Assembly: GCA_001803165.1 (NCBI GenBank)
Contig: MHAZ01000006.1
Coordinates: 187,428-251,427 of the forward strand
DNA length: 64,000 bases
Reading direction: 5' to 3'
From: Stygiobacter sp. RIFOXYC2_FULL_38_25
Lineage (GTDB): Bacteria; Bacteroidota; Ignavibacteria; Ignavibacteriales; Melioribacteraceae
Under the pieces are notes generated by a model. That model was not told where the DNA came from and ran no database searches. It was given only the letters and a program-made list of their open reading frames with translations. Made by a program: the position numbers and the translations under genes. Below, in pieces: positions 16,011 to 26,406 of the stretch; the stretch's first letter is position 1; the number at the start of each line of letters is the position of its first letter.

Positions 16011-16486
16011 GCTACGTAAAAACTATTGATGAGCTTTGTCAAATCAGAAAAGAACTGAAAGCGCAAAACAAAAAAGTTGTATTTACTAACGGCGTCTTTG
16101 ATATTCTGCACGCCGGGCATGTTGATTATCTTGGCAAAGCAAAAGAGTTCGGCGACGTACTGATCGTCGGTGTGAACTCGGACGCGAGCGTAAAAAGAAT
16201 TAAGGGAGAACTCCGTCCGGTTGTGCCGCAGAACGAACGCGCGTTTATAATTTCCTCGCTTAAGCCGGTAGATTTTGTTACAATTTTCGAAGAAGACACT
16301 CCATTTGAAGTGATAAATAAATTGATTCCCGATGTGTTAGTGAAAGGCGCTGATTGGTCAAAAGATAAAATTGTTGGAGCCGATGTAGTTGAAGCAAATG
16401 GCGGCTCCGTTGAAACAATCAAGTTTGTAAATCAAACTTCTACTACAAACATTATCAAGACTGTTCTTGAAAAGCACAAGGATTAA
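16007..16486 (+). CDS. rfaE2: D-glycero-beta-D-manno-heptose 1-phosphate adenylyltransferase
   Basis: 159-residue cytidylyltransferase-fold enzyme that makes ADP-heptose from heptose 1-phosphate and ATP. The HIGH-type motif is HAGH within FTNGVFDILHAGHVDYL, and VKGADWSKDKIVGADVVE is the second family block. It overlaps the kinase gene (ATGA), and its TAA stop shares one base with the tamB ATG. Presence of this pair indicates a heptose-containing LPS core. Confidence 0.96.
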   Translation: MSYVKTIDELCQIRKELKAQNKKVVFTNGVFDILHAGHVDYLGKAKEFGDVLIVGVNSDASVKRIKGELRPVVPQNERAFIISSLKPVDFVTIFEEDTPFEVINKLIPDVLVKGADWSKDKIVGADVVEANGGSVETIKFVNQTSTTNIIKTVLEKHKD

Positions 16487-19400
16487 TGTCCGAGCAAGAA
16501 TTAAATAATGCAGAAGGCAAAGACGGGACAAATTCTGAAAATGAGAAAAATCAGAATTTGCAGTCTGCGCCGGAACAGCTTCCTACGGAAGAAAAGGCAA
16601 CCAAGTTTGGTTTCAAACGAAGTGTATTCCGTAAAATCATAAACACGTTTATTTCAGCATTTTTAATTCTGTTAATCATCTCGCTAATCATTGTAGGCTT
16701 CACACAAACTAAAACATTCCGGGAGATTCTTCGTGAAAAAGTAGTCTCACTTGTCAACGAAGAAATTAACGGCAAGCTGAACATAGAAAGAATAGACGGC
16801 ACAATTCTAACTTCCCTTTCGCTTCGCAATACTTCTCTGGTTGTTGAAAACGACACAATGCTCTTTGCGAAAAATGTAGAAGTTAAAATGAGCCCGGTAC
16901 AACTACTCTTAAAAAAAATTCATATTAGAAAAGTTTTGCTGCAAGATATAAGAATTAATTTACTGCAAGGACAAGATGGTAAATGGAATTACGAAAAGAT
17001 TGTTAAACCTACACCGGAAGACACAAGCAAATCGTCCTTTTCATTTATTGTTCAAGCACCGGATATTGAACTGAGAAACATTTCGTTAACTAGACAGACT
17101 TTTGCCAACCACGGCTCTAAGCAGATTTACAAAACTCTTAATTCCGAAGACTTGCGGATTCAAGAGCTTAATTTCAACGCGGAAGCGTTTGCTGATATTG
17201 AAAATCAGAATTACTTGCTAATTCTTAAAGAACTTTCTTTCAAGCCAAACTTAACACGGTTTAATCTCCGCTACATTTCCGGCGAGTTTGCAATCACAAA
17301 AGATTTTGCAAGCGTTAACAAATTTTATTTCTTAACAGACAGCAGCGAAATAAAAATTAACGCACGGATTGACAGCTTAAATCTCTTTGGCAATACATCT
17401 TTGCGTGACTTCCGTGACTATCCTGTAACAATAGATGCAAAAGCCTCTCCATTTAATTTCGATGACCTTTCCTCTTTCTTTGACGCAACTGAAATTTTGA
17501 AAGGCAGACCGGAATTTGAATTACGCGCGCGAGGCAAGTTCGGCGCATTCAAAATTGATAGGGCTAAACTTGATTATCAAGACACACACTTTGATTTCAG
17601 CGGGCAAGTGTTAAATCTCAACGTGCCGTCTAAGCTTTACATCAAGGCTAGTGTTGTTAATACCGACATTAACTACAAAGACATTAATAAACTTATGCCC
17701 AATCTTAAGCTGCCGGAATATGCTAAGATGGTTTTAACGGGCGTAAATGTTGAGTATGAAGGTGAGCCGACAAACTTCAAAACAAAATTTCTTGGGAATG
17801 TTAATGATGGAAGAATAGAAGGCGAAGGAACAATGAATGTTGGCGCCGAGCCAATGACTTACGATATTAAGTTCGCTACTGAAAATTTAGATCTCGCTGC
17901 GCTTGTCGGCTTCCCAACTAAAATAAACTCGAGTGGAAATATTTACGGGCAAGGAACAACGCCGATGGATTTAGCTGCGGATCTTCGGCTAAACCTTTAC
18001 AATACTGTGCTAAACAACATCACAATAGATAGATTTGATGTTACTTCTCACGCCAAAGACCGCACAATTGATTTATCAATTTACACTACAACGGAAAAAG
18101 CAAAATCAATCATCACCGGAAGTTTGGTTTACGATAAGGATACCGTTCCTAGTTATAGTTTTATCGGCGATGTTAAAAACTTGAATCTCGGCAGATTCAT
18201 GGATGATGAGAAATACCGGAGCGAGATGAATCTTTATTTTAGTTTGGAGGGAAAGAGTTTTAATCCGGATGAGATTAATGCAAACTTTGCTTTCGGAATT
18301 GATTCATCATACTTCCAGGATAAGTGGATAAATTCTTCAATAGTAGAAGCAACTTTCAAAAAGGATTCTACAAAACGGGAAATTCTGCTCTCATCGGATT
18401 TTGTTGATTTCAAAATCGATGGAAGCTTTTCTCTGAACAAGGCGATTGATTTGATGATTTATGAATCAAAAACGATATCCGAAATTATTAGTAACAAATT
18501 ATTAGAATTAAATCCGCTATCGGTAATTAACGCGCCGGTTATTCAAGATACAGTAAGCACTCCGGTACCCAACGTTGTTAATGAAGATATTAAATTCGAC
18601 TACGATTTTAAGTTCAAAGACTTCGATCTAATAGCTATGCTGATGGGAAATGAGCAGCTTACAATTAAAGGAAGCGGCAAAGGTAGTTTTTCAAACAAGG
18701 CGCCAAATTTTTCTATCTCTGCCGAGTTGGATTTAGAACAGCTTGTTATGATGGAGAAGGGAACAACAATTTATCTTTCCGATTTTCTTGCCGACTTTAA
18801 TTTCACGCGTGACAACAGATCTAATTCATTCGATAACCTTTTCGGTACTGCATCAATTTCCGGAAAACGTTTTTACACCGGAAGCAGTATCAAGTCCTTG
18901 AATGCCGATATTGTTTTTAACCAGAGCAAACTTTTGTTCAGTGCATCTGCCAACTACGACGACATGATAATTGCAGAAGGTGAAGGCACAATCTTTATGA
19001 CGCCAAATGAACAGCAGTTCTTAATCAGCGATTTGAATGTTAATTACGATGGAATTAACTGGACCAACAAAGACACAATAAAAGCTTTCTTCAATCCAAA
19101 CTACTTCAAAATTGTTGATTGTAAAGTTCAGCACGATACTTCTCTGCTTTCGTTAGAAGGCATCATTCAAAATACCGGCGACCAATCGCTAACTGTAAAC
19201 GGCTCACGGCTAACAGGTGAGATTATAGAACGCTATGCATTTGGTTTTAAACATACCGGCATGATTGCAAACGGAACGCTGCGCGGAAAAATTGAGGGCA
19301 AATTTGAGAATCCGCTTATCAATATTACTTTCGATGCAAAGGATCTCCAGCTCAATAACGATAAGCTTGGTAATATCAAAGGTTACATGAAGTACGCCGA

Positions 19401-21078
19401 TAAAAAGATGATAACCAACTTTGCTTTTCTGGATGCTGATGGCAATGAGAAGAAACCGCTCTTCTTGTTTGATGCAATGTTTGCTATTGATATGAGTTTC
19501 ACTTCAGTGAAGGAAAGATTTTTGCGCAACGAACCATTCTATATGAAATTTAAGTCCGATAATTTCAATCTAAGTCAGCTCGGAAGAATTGTTCCGGGTA
19601 TAGTTGATCAGCGTGGAATTTTACAAGCTGATGTTAACATCAGCGGAACTTTTAGCGATCCGGTTTACTCGGGCTACGTTAATCTCTCCGATGCTTATTT
19701 CACTTCTACATTTAATAATCTTACTTACAAATGCGGCGGCAAACTCACGTTCGAAAAGAAAGGTTTTATTGTAGATAGTCTTGTAGTTGCAAATGCCGGC
19801 GGCACAAACTTCCCGGGACAAATTAAAGGACTTGGCTCAATTTTGTTTGATGGTTTCTCAATGAAAGATGTTAACCTTCGCTTCTTTGGCGACATAGCGG
19901 TTATGAGTCAGCAGACGCAAACAGTTAGTCCATTTTTCTATGGCGATCTTCAAATTGAAACCGACGGCGATTGGCTTCTCACCAAGAAAGGTGATAAATT
20001 TTTCTTCAAAGGAAATATGCTGATGAAGAAAACCGATCTTGTTTATACTACCGGCAGAGATGAAGCTATGAACGCTAACAAAAACTTAAATATAATTTTT
20101 GTGGTTGATTCAAGTAAGATAGATAAAGAGCTGATCCGTTTCCAAAATATACTTGCTAAAGAAAAAGCTTTGCAGCAGCAGATTGCCTCTTCGAACGAAA
20201 AGAATTTCGATTTCGATTATGAGATTGGCTTAACCTCCGGGAAAGACGGAAGGCTAACATTTATTCTTGGACAAGCCCTTAATCAAAAACTAATTGTAGA
20301 GATGCGCGGTGGAATGAAGTTTGAAAGCATTGCAAACGCTTACCGCGCTCAAGGTTCGTTCGAATTGCTTCCGGGTTCACGCCTGGAATTTTTCAAAACG
20401 TTTGATGCTACCGGCTTCCTTCGCTTTGAAAGCGACGTAACAAATCCTTACTTAGATATAACTTCAACTTACACAGCGGATTATATTAGCCCTCGCGACG
20501 AAGCCCAAACATCGCAAGAAGTTGCTGTAAAAATTAAAATTAAGGGACCTCTTTCCGATTTAGGCAAGAATTTAGCGAGCGATCAAACAGCACTAAGTGT
20601 TTATGTCGGCTCGCGTAACATTCAAAATAATGTTAGAGAAACTCGCTATGATTACGCCGACGCTTTCTCTTTTATCTTGATGGGAAAGTTTAAGGATGAT
20701 CTTACAGCGCAAGATAAAGCTGTAGTTGCCGGACAAACTCAAAATGCAATCGGCAGTACAGCAACTTCGTTTCTGGGAACAGTGCTTACAAGTTTCGTTA
20801 ATTCTGCCGTAGGAGATTTGATAAATAATATTTCCATAAACTCTTCCGGTGAACAAACAAAGTTTAGTTTATCCGGCAGGTATGATAATTTCAGTTACAC
20901 ACTTGGCGGAACAACAGAAACATTTACCAACTTGAGCAAAGCTAACTTAATGCTCGAGTATAGGTTTTATCCAACGAACTTAAAAGCACGCTTTGAAAGA
21001 AAAGATCCTATTGTTAAAACCTATGGTCTTGATGAAAAGATATTAGAAATGGCTCTCAAATATAAATTCGAGTTCTGA
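16486..21078 (+). CDS. tamB: TamB/YdbH-like translocation and assembly protein
   Basis: 1530-residue AsmA-like bridge protein, anchored in the inner membrane by one helix near residues 54-75 (FISAFLILLIISLIIVGF) after an acidic cytoplasmic N-terminus. The long middle consists of repeated amphipathic strands typical of the periplasm-spanning groove. The C-terminal DUF490/TamB domain ends with LMLEYRFYPTNLKARFER and a final aromatic residue. Members are linked to outer-membrane protein assembly and phospholipid transport. No separate tamA is next to it; BamA in the same region could be the partner (inference). It shares single-base overlaps with both neighbours. Confidence 0.9.
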   Translation: MSEQELNNAEGKDGTNSENEKNQNLQSAPEQLPTEEKATKFGFKRSVFRKIINTFISAFLILLIISLIIVGFTQTKTFREILREKVVSLVNEEINGKLNIERIDGTILTSLSLRNTSLVVENDTMLFAKNVEVKMSPVQLLLKKIHIRKVLLQDIRINLLQGQDGKWNYEKIVKPTPEDTSKSSFSFIVQAPDIELRNISLTRQTFANHGSKQIYKTLNSEDLRIQELNFNAEAFADIENQNYLLILKELSFKPNLTRFNLRYISGEFAITKDFASVNKFYFLTDSSEIKINARIDSLNLFGNTSLRDFRDYPVTIDAKASPFNFDDLSSFFDATEILKGRPEFELRARGKFGAFKIDRAKLDYQDTHFDFSGQVLNLNVPSKLYIKASVVNTDINYKDINKLMPNLKLPEYAKMVLTGVNVEYEGEPTNFKTKFLGNVNDGRIEGEGTMNVGAEPMTYDIKFATENLDLAALVGFPTKINSSGNIYGQGTTPMDLAADLRLNLYNTVLNNITIDRFDVTSHAKDRTIDLSIYTTTEKAKSIITGSLVYDKDTVPSYSFIGDVKNLNLGRFMDDEKYRSEMNLYFSLEGKSFNPDEINANFAFGIDSSYFQDKWINSSIVEATFKKDSTKREILLSSDFVDFKIDGSFSLNKAIDLMIYESKTISEIISNKLLELNPLSVINAPVIQDTVSTPVPNVVNEDIKFDYDFKFKDFDLIAMLMGNEQLTIKGSGKGSFSNKAPNFSISAELDLEQLVMMEKGTTIYLSDFLADFNFTRDNRSNSFDNLFGTASISGKRFYTGSSIKSLNADIVFNQSKLLFSASANYDDMIIAEGEGTIFMTPNEQQFLISDLNVNYDGINWTNKDTIKAFFNPNYFKIVDCKVQHDTSLLSLEGIIQNTGDQSLTVNGSRLTGEIIERYAFGFKHTGMIANGTLRGKIEGKFENPLINITFDAKDLQLNNDKLGNIKGYMKYADKKMITNFAFLDADGNEKKPLFLFDAMFAIDMSFTSVKERFLRNEPFYMKFKSDNFNLSQLGRIVPGIVDQRGILQADVNISGTFSDPVYSGYVNLSDAYFTSTFNNLTYKCGGKLTFEKKGFIVDSLVVANAGGTNFPGQIKGLGSILFDGFSMKDVNLRFFGDIAVMSQQTQTVSPFFYGDLQIETDGDWLLTKKGDKFFFKGNMLMKKTDLVYTTGRDEAMNANKNLNIIFVVDSSKIDKELIRFQNILAKEKALQQQIASSNEKNFDFDYEIGLTSGKDGRLTFILGQALNQKLIVEMRGGMKFESIANAYRAQGSFELLPGSRLEFFKTFDATGFLRFESDVTNPYLDITSTYTADYISPRDEAQTSQEVAVKIKIKGPLSDLGKNLASDQTALSVYVGSRNIQNNVRETRYDYADAFSFILMGKFKDDLTAQDKAVVAGQTQNAIGSTATSFLGTVLTSFVNSAVGDLINNISINSSGEQTKFSLSGRYDNFSYTLGGTTETFTNLSKANLMLEYRFYPTNLKARFERKDPIVKTYGLDEKILEMALKYKFEF

Positions 21079-23174
21079 TGAAAAAAGAAATTAAAGCATT
21101 ATTCGCCAAAAGTCCCGGCTTAAATATGAAAGCCAAAGAGATTGCAAAAAAGCTCGACGTGGTTGATGAGCATTCATATGCCGAGCTGAAACACTTTCTT
21201 TTCAAATTAACTGAAGAGTGCTTCCTTGAAAAGCAAGGCAAACGTTATCAATTGGTTCGCGCTGCTTCTGATAAACTTATTGGAACTTTGCAGATTGTTA
21301 AGGAAGGCGATTTTGGGTTTGTGACTTTGAAAGAAGGAAATCTTAAAGATGTTTTTATCCCCGGGAAAAACTTATCTACTGCTCTTGATGGTGACATTGT
21401 TGAAGTTGAATTAGTTGATGGAAAACGGGGTAAAAATGTTGAAGGGAAAATCATAAACATAATTGAAAGAGGACGAAAAGAAATTATTGGCGTACTAAAG
21501 AAAAACAAATCTTCCTACTTTCTGGCATCTGATGATGATAAAATTCACAGAGAGATTTATATCCATAACGATAATCTTCATGGCGCTAAGGTTGGGGATA
21601 AAGTTGCTGTCACTAACATTGAATGGAAAACAAAGAGTTTGAACCCGGAGGGAATTGTTAAAGAAGTATTAGGCAAAGCCGGGAGCTATGATGCCGAAAT
21701 TGCCTCTATCGCCCGCGAGTTTAACATCGCATACAAATTTCCAAAATCTGTTTTGAAAGAAGCTGAACAAATTAGCGATGTAATACCGCCAGCCGAAATC
21801 AAAAAAAGAACCGACCTTCGCAACAAAACAATTATTACAATTGATCCCGAAGACGCAAAAGATTTTGATGACGCCGTTTCTGTAGATATTCTTGATAACG
21901 GAAACTACCGTGTCGGCATTCATATCGCTGACGTGAGCCATTACGTTCAGCCCGGCACGGCTATTTACAATGAAGCACTAGAACGCGGAACAAGCGTTTA
22001 TCTTGTTGGGAAAGTGATCCCGATGCTTCCCGAAAAACTTTCCAACAGAATTTGCTCGCTTGTGCCTAACGAAGACCGTTTAACTTACTCTGTCTTTGTT
22101 GAACTAACAAAACTTTCTAAAATTGTTGATTATCAAATTGAAAAATCTATCATAAATAGTAAACGAAGATTTACCTACGAAGAAGTTCAAGAAATTATTG
22201 AAACCGGAACCGGCGATTTTGCTTACGAAATTACTCTGCTTAACAAAATTTCCAAATCGCTACGCGCAAAGAGAATGAAGAAAGGCAGTATAAACTTTTT
22301 CTCTCCTGAAGTTGTCTTTAAACTGGATCAAGACGGGGTTCCGGTAGAAATAAAAATTAAGGAAGTAAGGGAAAGCCATAACTTAATAGAAGAACTAATG
22401 CTTTTGGCAAATCAAATTGTTGCAGAACATGTTCAACCTAAACAGAACAAAATCATTGTTCCATTTGTTTATAGGATACATGATTTACCGGATAAAGAAA
22501 AAATTACAGAGTTTGCAAGATTTGTCCGCTCGCTCGGCTATCATTTCGATCCTAACGCAGCGAACAAATCCAAACAGTTTCAAGCTTTACTTGATGAAGT
22601 GAAAGGTTCCGAAGAAGAAGCAGTGGTTAACGAAATTGCAATCCGTTCAATGGCAAAAGCGATTTATTCCACTCAAAATATTGGGCATTACGGACTCGGG
22701 TTTAAGTATTACACTCATTTCACTTCGCCTATACGAAGATTTCCGGATTTAGCGGTGCATTTAACAATTCACAATTACATCGTTAAGAATTCGGAGAAAA
22801 ATTTATCGCTGGAAGAATTAGAAGAAATTTGTGATAATGCTTCCGCTAAAGAACGCAGTGCTGTAAGTGCGGAAAGACAATCCGTAAAACTAAAGCAGCT
22901 TGAGTTTTTGAAAGGAAAAGTCGGGCAAGTTTTTCACGCCGTAATTTCCGGCATAATGCACTTTGGAATTTTTGTTGAGTTAAGTTCAACTTTGGCTGAA
23001 GGACTTATAAAATTCCGGGATATTCAAGATGATTATTTTACTTACGACGAAAAGAATTACTGTGTGGTCGGTAAGCGAAGTAAAAAACGTTACCGGCTTG
23101 GCGATAAAGTAAATGTACAACTCATTAGAGTTGATGAAGAACGAAGAGAAATTGATTTTGTTTTAACTGATTAA
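21078..23174 (+). CDS. rnr: Ribonuclease R
   Basis: RNase II/RNB-family 3'-5' exoribonuclease of 698 residues. An N-terminal winged-helix-like region (to ~60) and cold-shock domains (~65-210) are followed by the RNB catalytic domain. That domain contains DPEDAKDFDDAVS with the metal-binding aspartates and HYGLGFKYYTHFTSPIRRFPDL. An S1 domain (KVGQVFHAVISGIMHFGIFVEL) closes the protein. It degrades structured RNA. The start codon overlaps the tamB stop by one base, so the two are coupled. Confidence 0.95.
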   Translation: MKKEIKALFAKSPGLNMKAKEIAKKLDVVDEHSYAELKHFLFKLTEECFLEKQGKRYQLVRAASDKLIGTLQIVKEGDFGFVTLKEGNLKDVFIPGKNLSTALDGDIVEVELVDGKRGKNVEGKIINIIERGRKEIIGVLKKNKSSYFLASDDDKIHREIYIHNDNLHGAKVGDKVAVTNIEWKTKSLNPEGIVKEVLGKAGSYDAEIASIAREFNIAYKFPKSVLKEAEQISDVIPPAEIKKRTDLRNKTIITIDPEDAKDFDDAVSVDILDNGNYRVGIHIADVSHYVQPGTAIYNEALERGTSVYLVGKVIPMLPEKLSNRICSLVPNEDRLTYSVFVELTKLSKIVDYQIEKSIINSKRRFTYEEVQEIIETGTGDFAYEITLLNKISKSLRAKRMKKGSINFFSPEVVFKLDQDGVPVEIKIKEVRESHNLIEELMLLANQIVAEHVQPKQNKIIVPFVYRIHDLPDKEKITEFARFVRSLGYHFDPNAANKSKQFQALLDEVKGSEEEAVVNEIAIRSMAKAIYSTQNIGHYGLGFKYYTHFTSPIRRFPDLAVHLTIHNYIVKNSEKNLSLEELEEICDNASAKERSAVSAERQSVKLKQLEFLKGKVGQVFHAVISGIMHFGIFVELSSTLAEGLIKFRDIQDDYFTYDEKNYCVVGKRSKKRYRLGDKVNVQLIRVDEERREIDFVLTD

Positions 23175-23194
23175 CCACCCTGAAGGCGGTAGAT

Positions 23195-26100
23195 ATGAAA
23201 AAATATATTTCAGTTGTTTTAATATTGTTATCATTTTATTCCCTCTCACACGCGCAGTTCGGGCAGAATAAAGTTAACTACAAAAACTACGATTGGTATT
23301 TCATCCAATCTAAGCACTTTGATATTTACTTTACCAAAGGCGGCGAGAAGACAGCAGAATTTACAGCTATTCATGCTGAAGAGACTCTTCAAAAAATTCA
23401 GCAAGACATCAACTATCAAATTGGTTCAAGAATTGCCCTTATAGTTTATAATTCACATAATGATTTCCAAGAGACAAATGTTACAGATGAATATCTTTCC
23501 GGCGGAACCGGCGGGTTTACAGAGCCTTTTAAGAATCGCGTGGTCTTCCCTTTTGAAGGTTCGTATAAGAAATTTCAGCATGTAATTGCTCACGAACTTG
23601 TTCACGCCATTATGCGCGATATGTATTACGGCGGAACAATTCAAAACATAATTTCGCGTGGTATAACACTACAAATGCCGTTGTGGTTTTGGGAAGGAAG
23701 CGCGGAATATCTTTCACAAGGCTGGGAAACCAATAGTGATATGTTCATCCGCAATGCGATTATGAGTGATGCTTTGCCGGATATTCCTCAACTCAATGGA
23801 TACCTCGCTTATCGGGGCGGGCAATCACTATTTAGATTTATTGCTGAAACTTACGGCAGACAAAAGATTGGCGAGTTGTTCGGGAAAATTCAAAACCTTG
23901 GGGCGCTTGAACCGGCTTTAAAAGCTTCAATTGGAATTGGTTTAGAGGAATTGAACGAACGCTGGAAGAAAAGTGTGAAGAAAGAATTCTGGCCGGATAT
24001 TAAAGACATGCAGGACCCGGATACTTTTGCAAAACGGTTAACAAACAATAAGAAAGATGGCGGCTTCTATAACGCAAGTCCGGCAATTTCTCCGCAAGGA
24101 GATAAAATTGCATTTATTTCGGATCGTGATATTTATCTCGATGTTTATATCATGGATGCAGTAGATGGAAAAGTAATTAAGAAAATTGTTGAAAGCGGAA
24201 AGACAACTGATTTTGAGGAATTAAATGTTTTGCATCCTTCAATTGCTTGGGCTCCTGATAACAAACGAATAGCACTTTCTTCAAAATCCGGCGGCTCTGA
24301 TGTTGTTGCTATTATCAATACAGAAACTGATGAAAAAGAAGAGCTTCCGTTTAAGTTATCATGCGTTGAATCTATCAGCTGGTCAAGAGATGGAAACAAG
24401 TTAGCTCTTGTTGGCCAGACAGCAAGTCAATCCGATATTTATCTGTATGATTTTACCACCAGGCAGCTCGTTAATCTTACCAACGATATATATAGCGATG
24501 TTGACCCGACCTGGCTGCCGGATGGAAGCAAAATAATTTTTTCATCCGACCGAGGAAACGATCTTGTACAAAAAATTTCCAACGAACAGTTCGAGATGAA
24601 CAAATTCTCTTTCAAACAGCTTGATCTCTATTCGGTAGATATCAAAACAAATACTGTTGATAGAATTACAGATTGGGAATTTAGCGATGAAAAATTCGCG
24701 GCTGTAACTGGCAACGGAAATGATTTGATTTTCGTTTCCGATAAAAACGGAATTAACAATCTCTATGAAATGAAGTTGAAAGATGGTAAACCGGATTCCA
24801 AACCGGTACCATTAACAAATTCACTAAGCGAAATTACTCAGCCGTCAATTACAGCAGATGGAAAGAAATTGGTTTTCTCTGCGCTCTACAATCTTGGTTA
24901 CAACATTTTCATGCTTAATAATCTTCCTGAGATGAAGATTGATGGAGATTCACTCCGCTACACTAATTACATGGGCGCCGTAGTTTCTCCAAAGACAGTA
25001 AAATTAGATGAGAAAGCAATCGCTACTGAAAAAGAAGGGACAAAAAAACTTATACCGGAAGTTGCTGCTGATTCAACTGCCAAAGAGGAACCGTCAAGAA
25101 TTTTTGTTGGTCAGTACATCAGCGATAAAAAAGATAAAGCTGATTCTGCCGCTGCCGATTATAGTAAGTATGTATTTTCCGGCAATGGTGTTGAAAGCGA
25201 TAGTATGCGAATTGCAAAACGCAACGAAATGTTTAAGGAAAACCTTGACCCTGACGGCAATTATTTTGTTAACCGCTACAAAATTAATTTCTCACCGGAT
25301 TTAGTTTACGCAAACGCTGGTTATAGCACACTATATGGTTTATTGGGAACAACAATCCTCTCATTCAGCGATGTGCTTGGCAATCACCGTTTAATTGGTC
25401 AAACAAGTTTGCAGATAGATATTAAGAATAGCGATTACGGTTTAGCTTACTTTTATTTGAAAGAGAGAATGGATATTGGAATCCAAGCTTTCCACACTGC
25501 CCGCTTTCTATATCAGAGCTCAATTTATGGAGATGAATTATATCGCTTCAGAAGTTTTGGCTTAATTGCTTCTGCCAGTTACCCGTTCGATAGATTCCAC
25601 CGTTTCGATTTCGGATTAAGTGTACTCCGCGTTAGTTCTGAAAATCTTGATAACTATCTAATCCCTTCAGATCAAAAAACTTTTATCTTACCCACAGCAA
25701 GCCTGGTTCAAGATAATGTAATGTTTGGTTACACAGCACCAATAGAAGGCTCTCGTTACAACATTACTGTCTTCGGCGACCCGGGAATTACAAAATCTCG
25801 ACAAAGCTTTTTCTCAATCACCGGAGATTTTAGAAAGTACTGGCGCTTCTTTTATGATAACGGATTTGCTTTACGTTTTTCCGGAGGTTTTTCCGGCGGC
25901 GGTAATGCTCAAAGATTTTTTGTTGGCGGAACCGACAACTGGATTAACCGTTCATTCAAAACCGGCGGTGTTCCAATTTCGTCAGCATCAGATTTTGCTT
26001 TTCTTTCTCCGGTTATGCCGCTACGCGGTTACGACTACGCGGAACAATTGGGTACTAAGTATGCGCTAATGAATATGGAATTACGTATCCCAATCATCCG

Positions 26101-26374
26101 GTATTTACTTACCGGCGGACTTCCCCTATTCTTCCAGAATATTCTTGGTGTGGCTTTTCTTGATGCCGGTTCAGCTTGGGATAATACATCGAAACTTAAA
26201 TTCATTGGCAAGAATGAAAATGGAGCTACCGCAACTCGCGATTTGCTTTTAGGAACTGGTGTAGGATTCAGAATTTACATGTTGTTTCTCTGGAAATTAG
26301 ACATCGCTTGGAAGTACGACCTTGACAAATTTTCCCCGCCGAGATATTACATTTCAATTGGATTAGATTTCTAA
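23195..26374 (+). CDS. Zinc metallopeptidase - TolB-like propeller - Omp85-like barrel fusion
   Basis: 1059 residues with a signal peptide (to ~20). Residues ~35-260 form a gluzincin Peptidase_MA-like domain: H133-E-x-x-H137 in VIAHELVHAIM, with E167 of WFWEGSAEYLSQ as probable third zinc ligand. Residues ~290-590 hold TolB/PD40-type propeller repeats (ASPAISPQGDKIAFISDRD, PSIAWAPDNKRIALSS, PTWLPDGSKIIFSSDRG, PSITADGKKLVFSA). Residues ~690-1059 look like an outer-membrane barrel resembling the Omp85/surface-antigen C-terminus, with MPLRGYDYAEQLGTKYALMNMELRIPI and a terminal phenylalanine. Each part is recognisable, but the combined role is unknown. It probably sits in the outer membrane with peptidase and propeller in the periplasm. 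Confidence 0.8.
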   Translation: MKKYISVVLILLSFYSLSHAQFGQNKVNYKNYDWYFIQSKHFDIYFTKGGEKTAEFTAIHAEETLQKIQQDINYQIGSRIALIVYNSHNDFQETNVTDEYLSGGTGGFTEPFKNRVVFPFEGSYKKFQHVIAHELVHAIMRDMYYGGTIQNIISRGITLQMPLWFWEGSAEYLSQGWETNSDMFIRNAIMSDALPDIPQLNGYLAYRGGQSLFRFIAETYGRQKIGELFGKIQNLGALEPALKASIGIGLEELNERWKKSVKKEFWPDIKDMQDPDTFAKRLTNNKKDGGFYNASPAISPQGDKIAFISDRDIYLDVYIMDAVDGKVIKKIVESGKTTDFEELNVLHPSIAWAPDNKRIALSSKSGGSDVVAIINTETDEKEELPFKLSCVESISWSRDGNKLALVGQTASQSDIYLYDFTTRQLVNLTNDIYSDVDPTWLPDGSKIIFSSDRGNDLVQKISNEQFEMNKFSFKQLDLYSVDIKTNTVDRITDWEFSDEKFAAVTGNGNDLIFVSDKNGINNLYEMKLKDGKPDSKPVPLTNSLSEITQPSITADGKKLVFSALYNLGYNIFMLNNLPEMKIDGDSLRYTNYMGAVVSPKTVKLDEKAIATEKEGTKKLIPEVAADSTAKEEPSRIFVGQYISDKKDKADSAAADYSKYVFSGNGVESDSMRIAKRNEMFKENLDPDGNYFVNRYKINFSPDLVYANAGYSTLYGLLGTTILSFSDVLGNHRLIGQTSLQIDIKNSDYGLAYFYLKERMDIGIQAFHTARFLYQSSIYGDELYRFRSFGLIASASYPFDRFHRFDFGLSVLRVSSENLDNYLIPSDQKTFILPTASLVQDNVMFGYTAPIEGSRYNITVFGDPGITKSRQSFFSITGDFRKYWRFFYDNGFALRFSGGFSGGGNAQRFFVGGTDNWINRSFKTGGVPISSASDFAFLSPVMPLRGYDYAEQLGTKYALMNMELRIPIIRYLLTGGLPLFFQNILGVAFLDAGSAWDNTSKLKFIGKNENGATATRDLLLGTGVGFRIYMLFLWKLDIAWKYDLDKFSPPRYYISIGLDF

Positions 26375-26377
26375 TAA

Positions 26378-26406
26378 AAAATCCGGCTTAGCCGGATTTT
26401 TTTTCG
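26378..26406. terminator. Bidirectional terminator shared by convergent genes
   Basis: The stem AATCCGGC / GCCGGATT with a short loop has A-runs on one side and T8 on the other, so it can stop transcription from both directions. Its right arm and T-run also encode the last codons (K-K-S-G-stop) of the fmdB-type gene on the minus strand. Confidence 0.8.
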
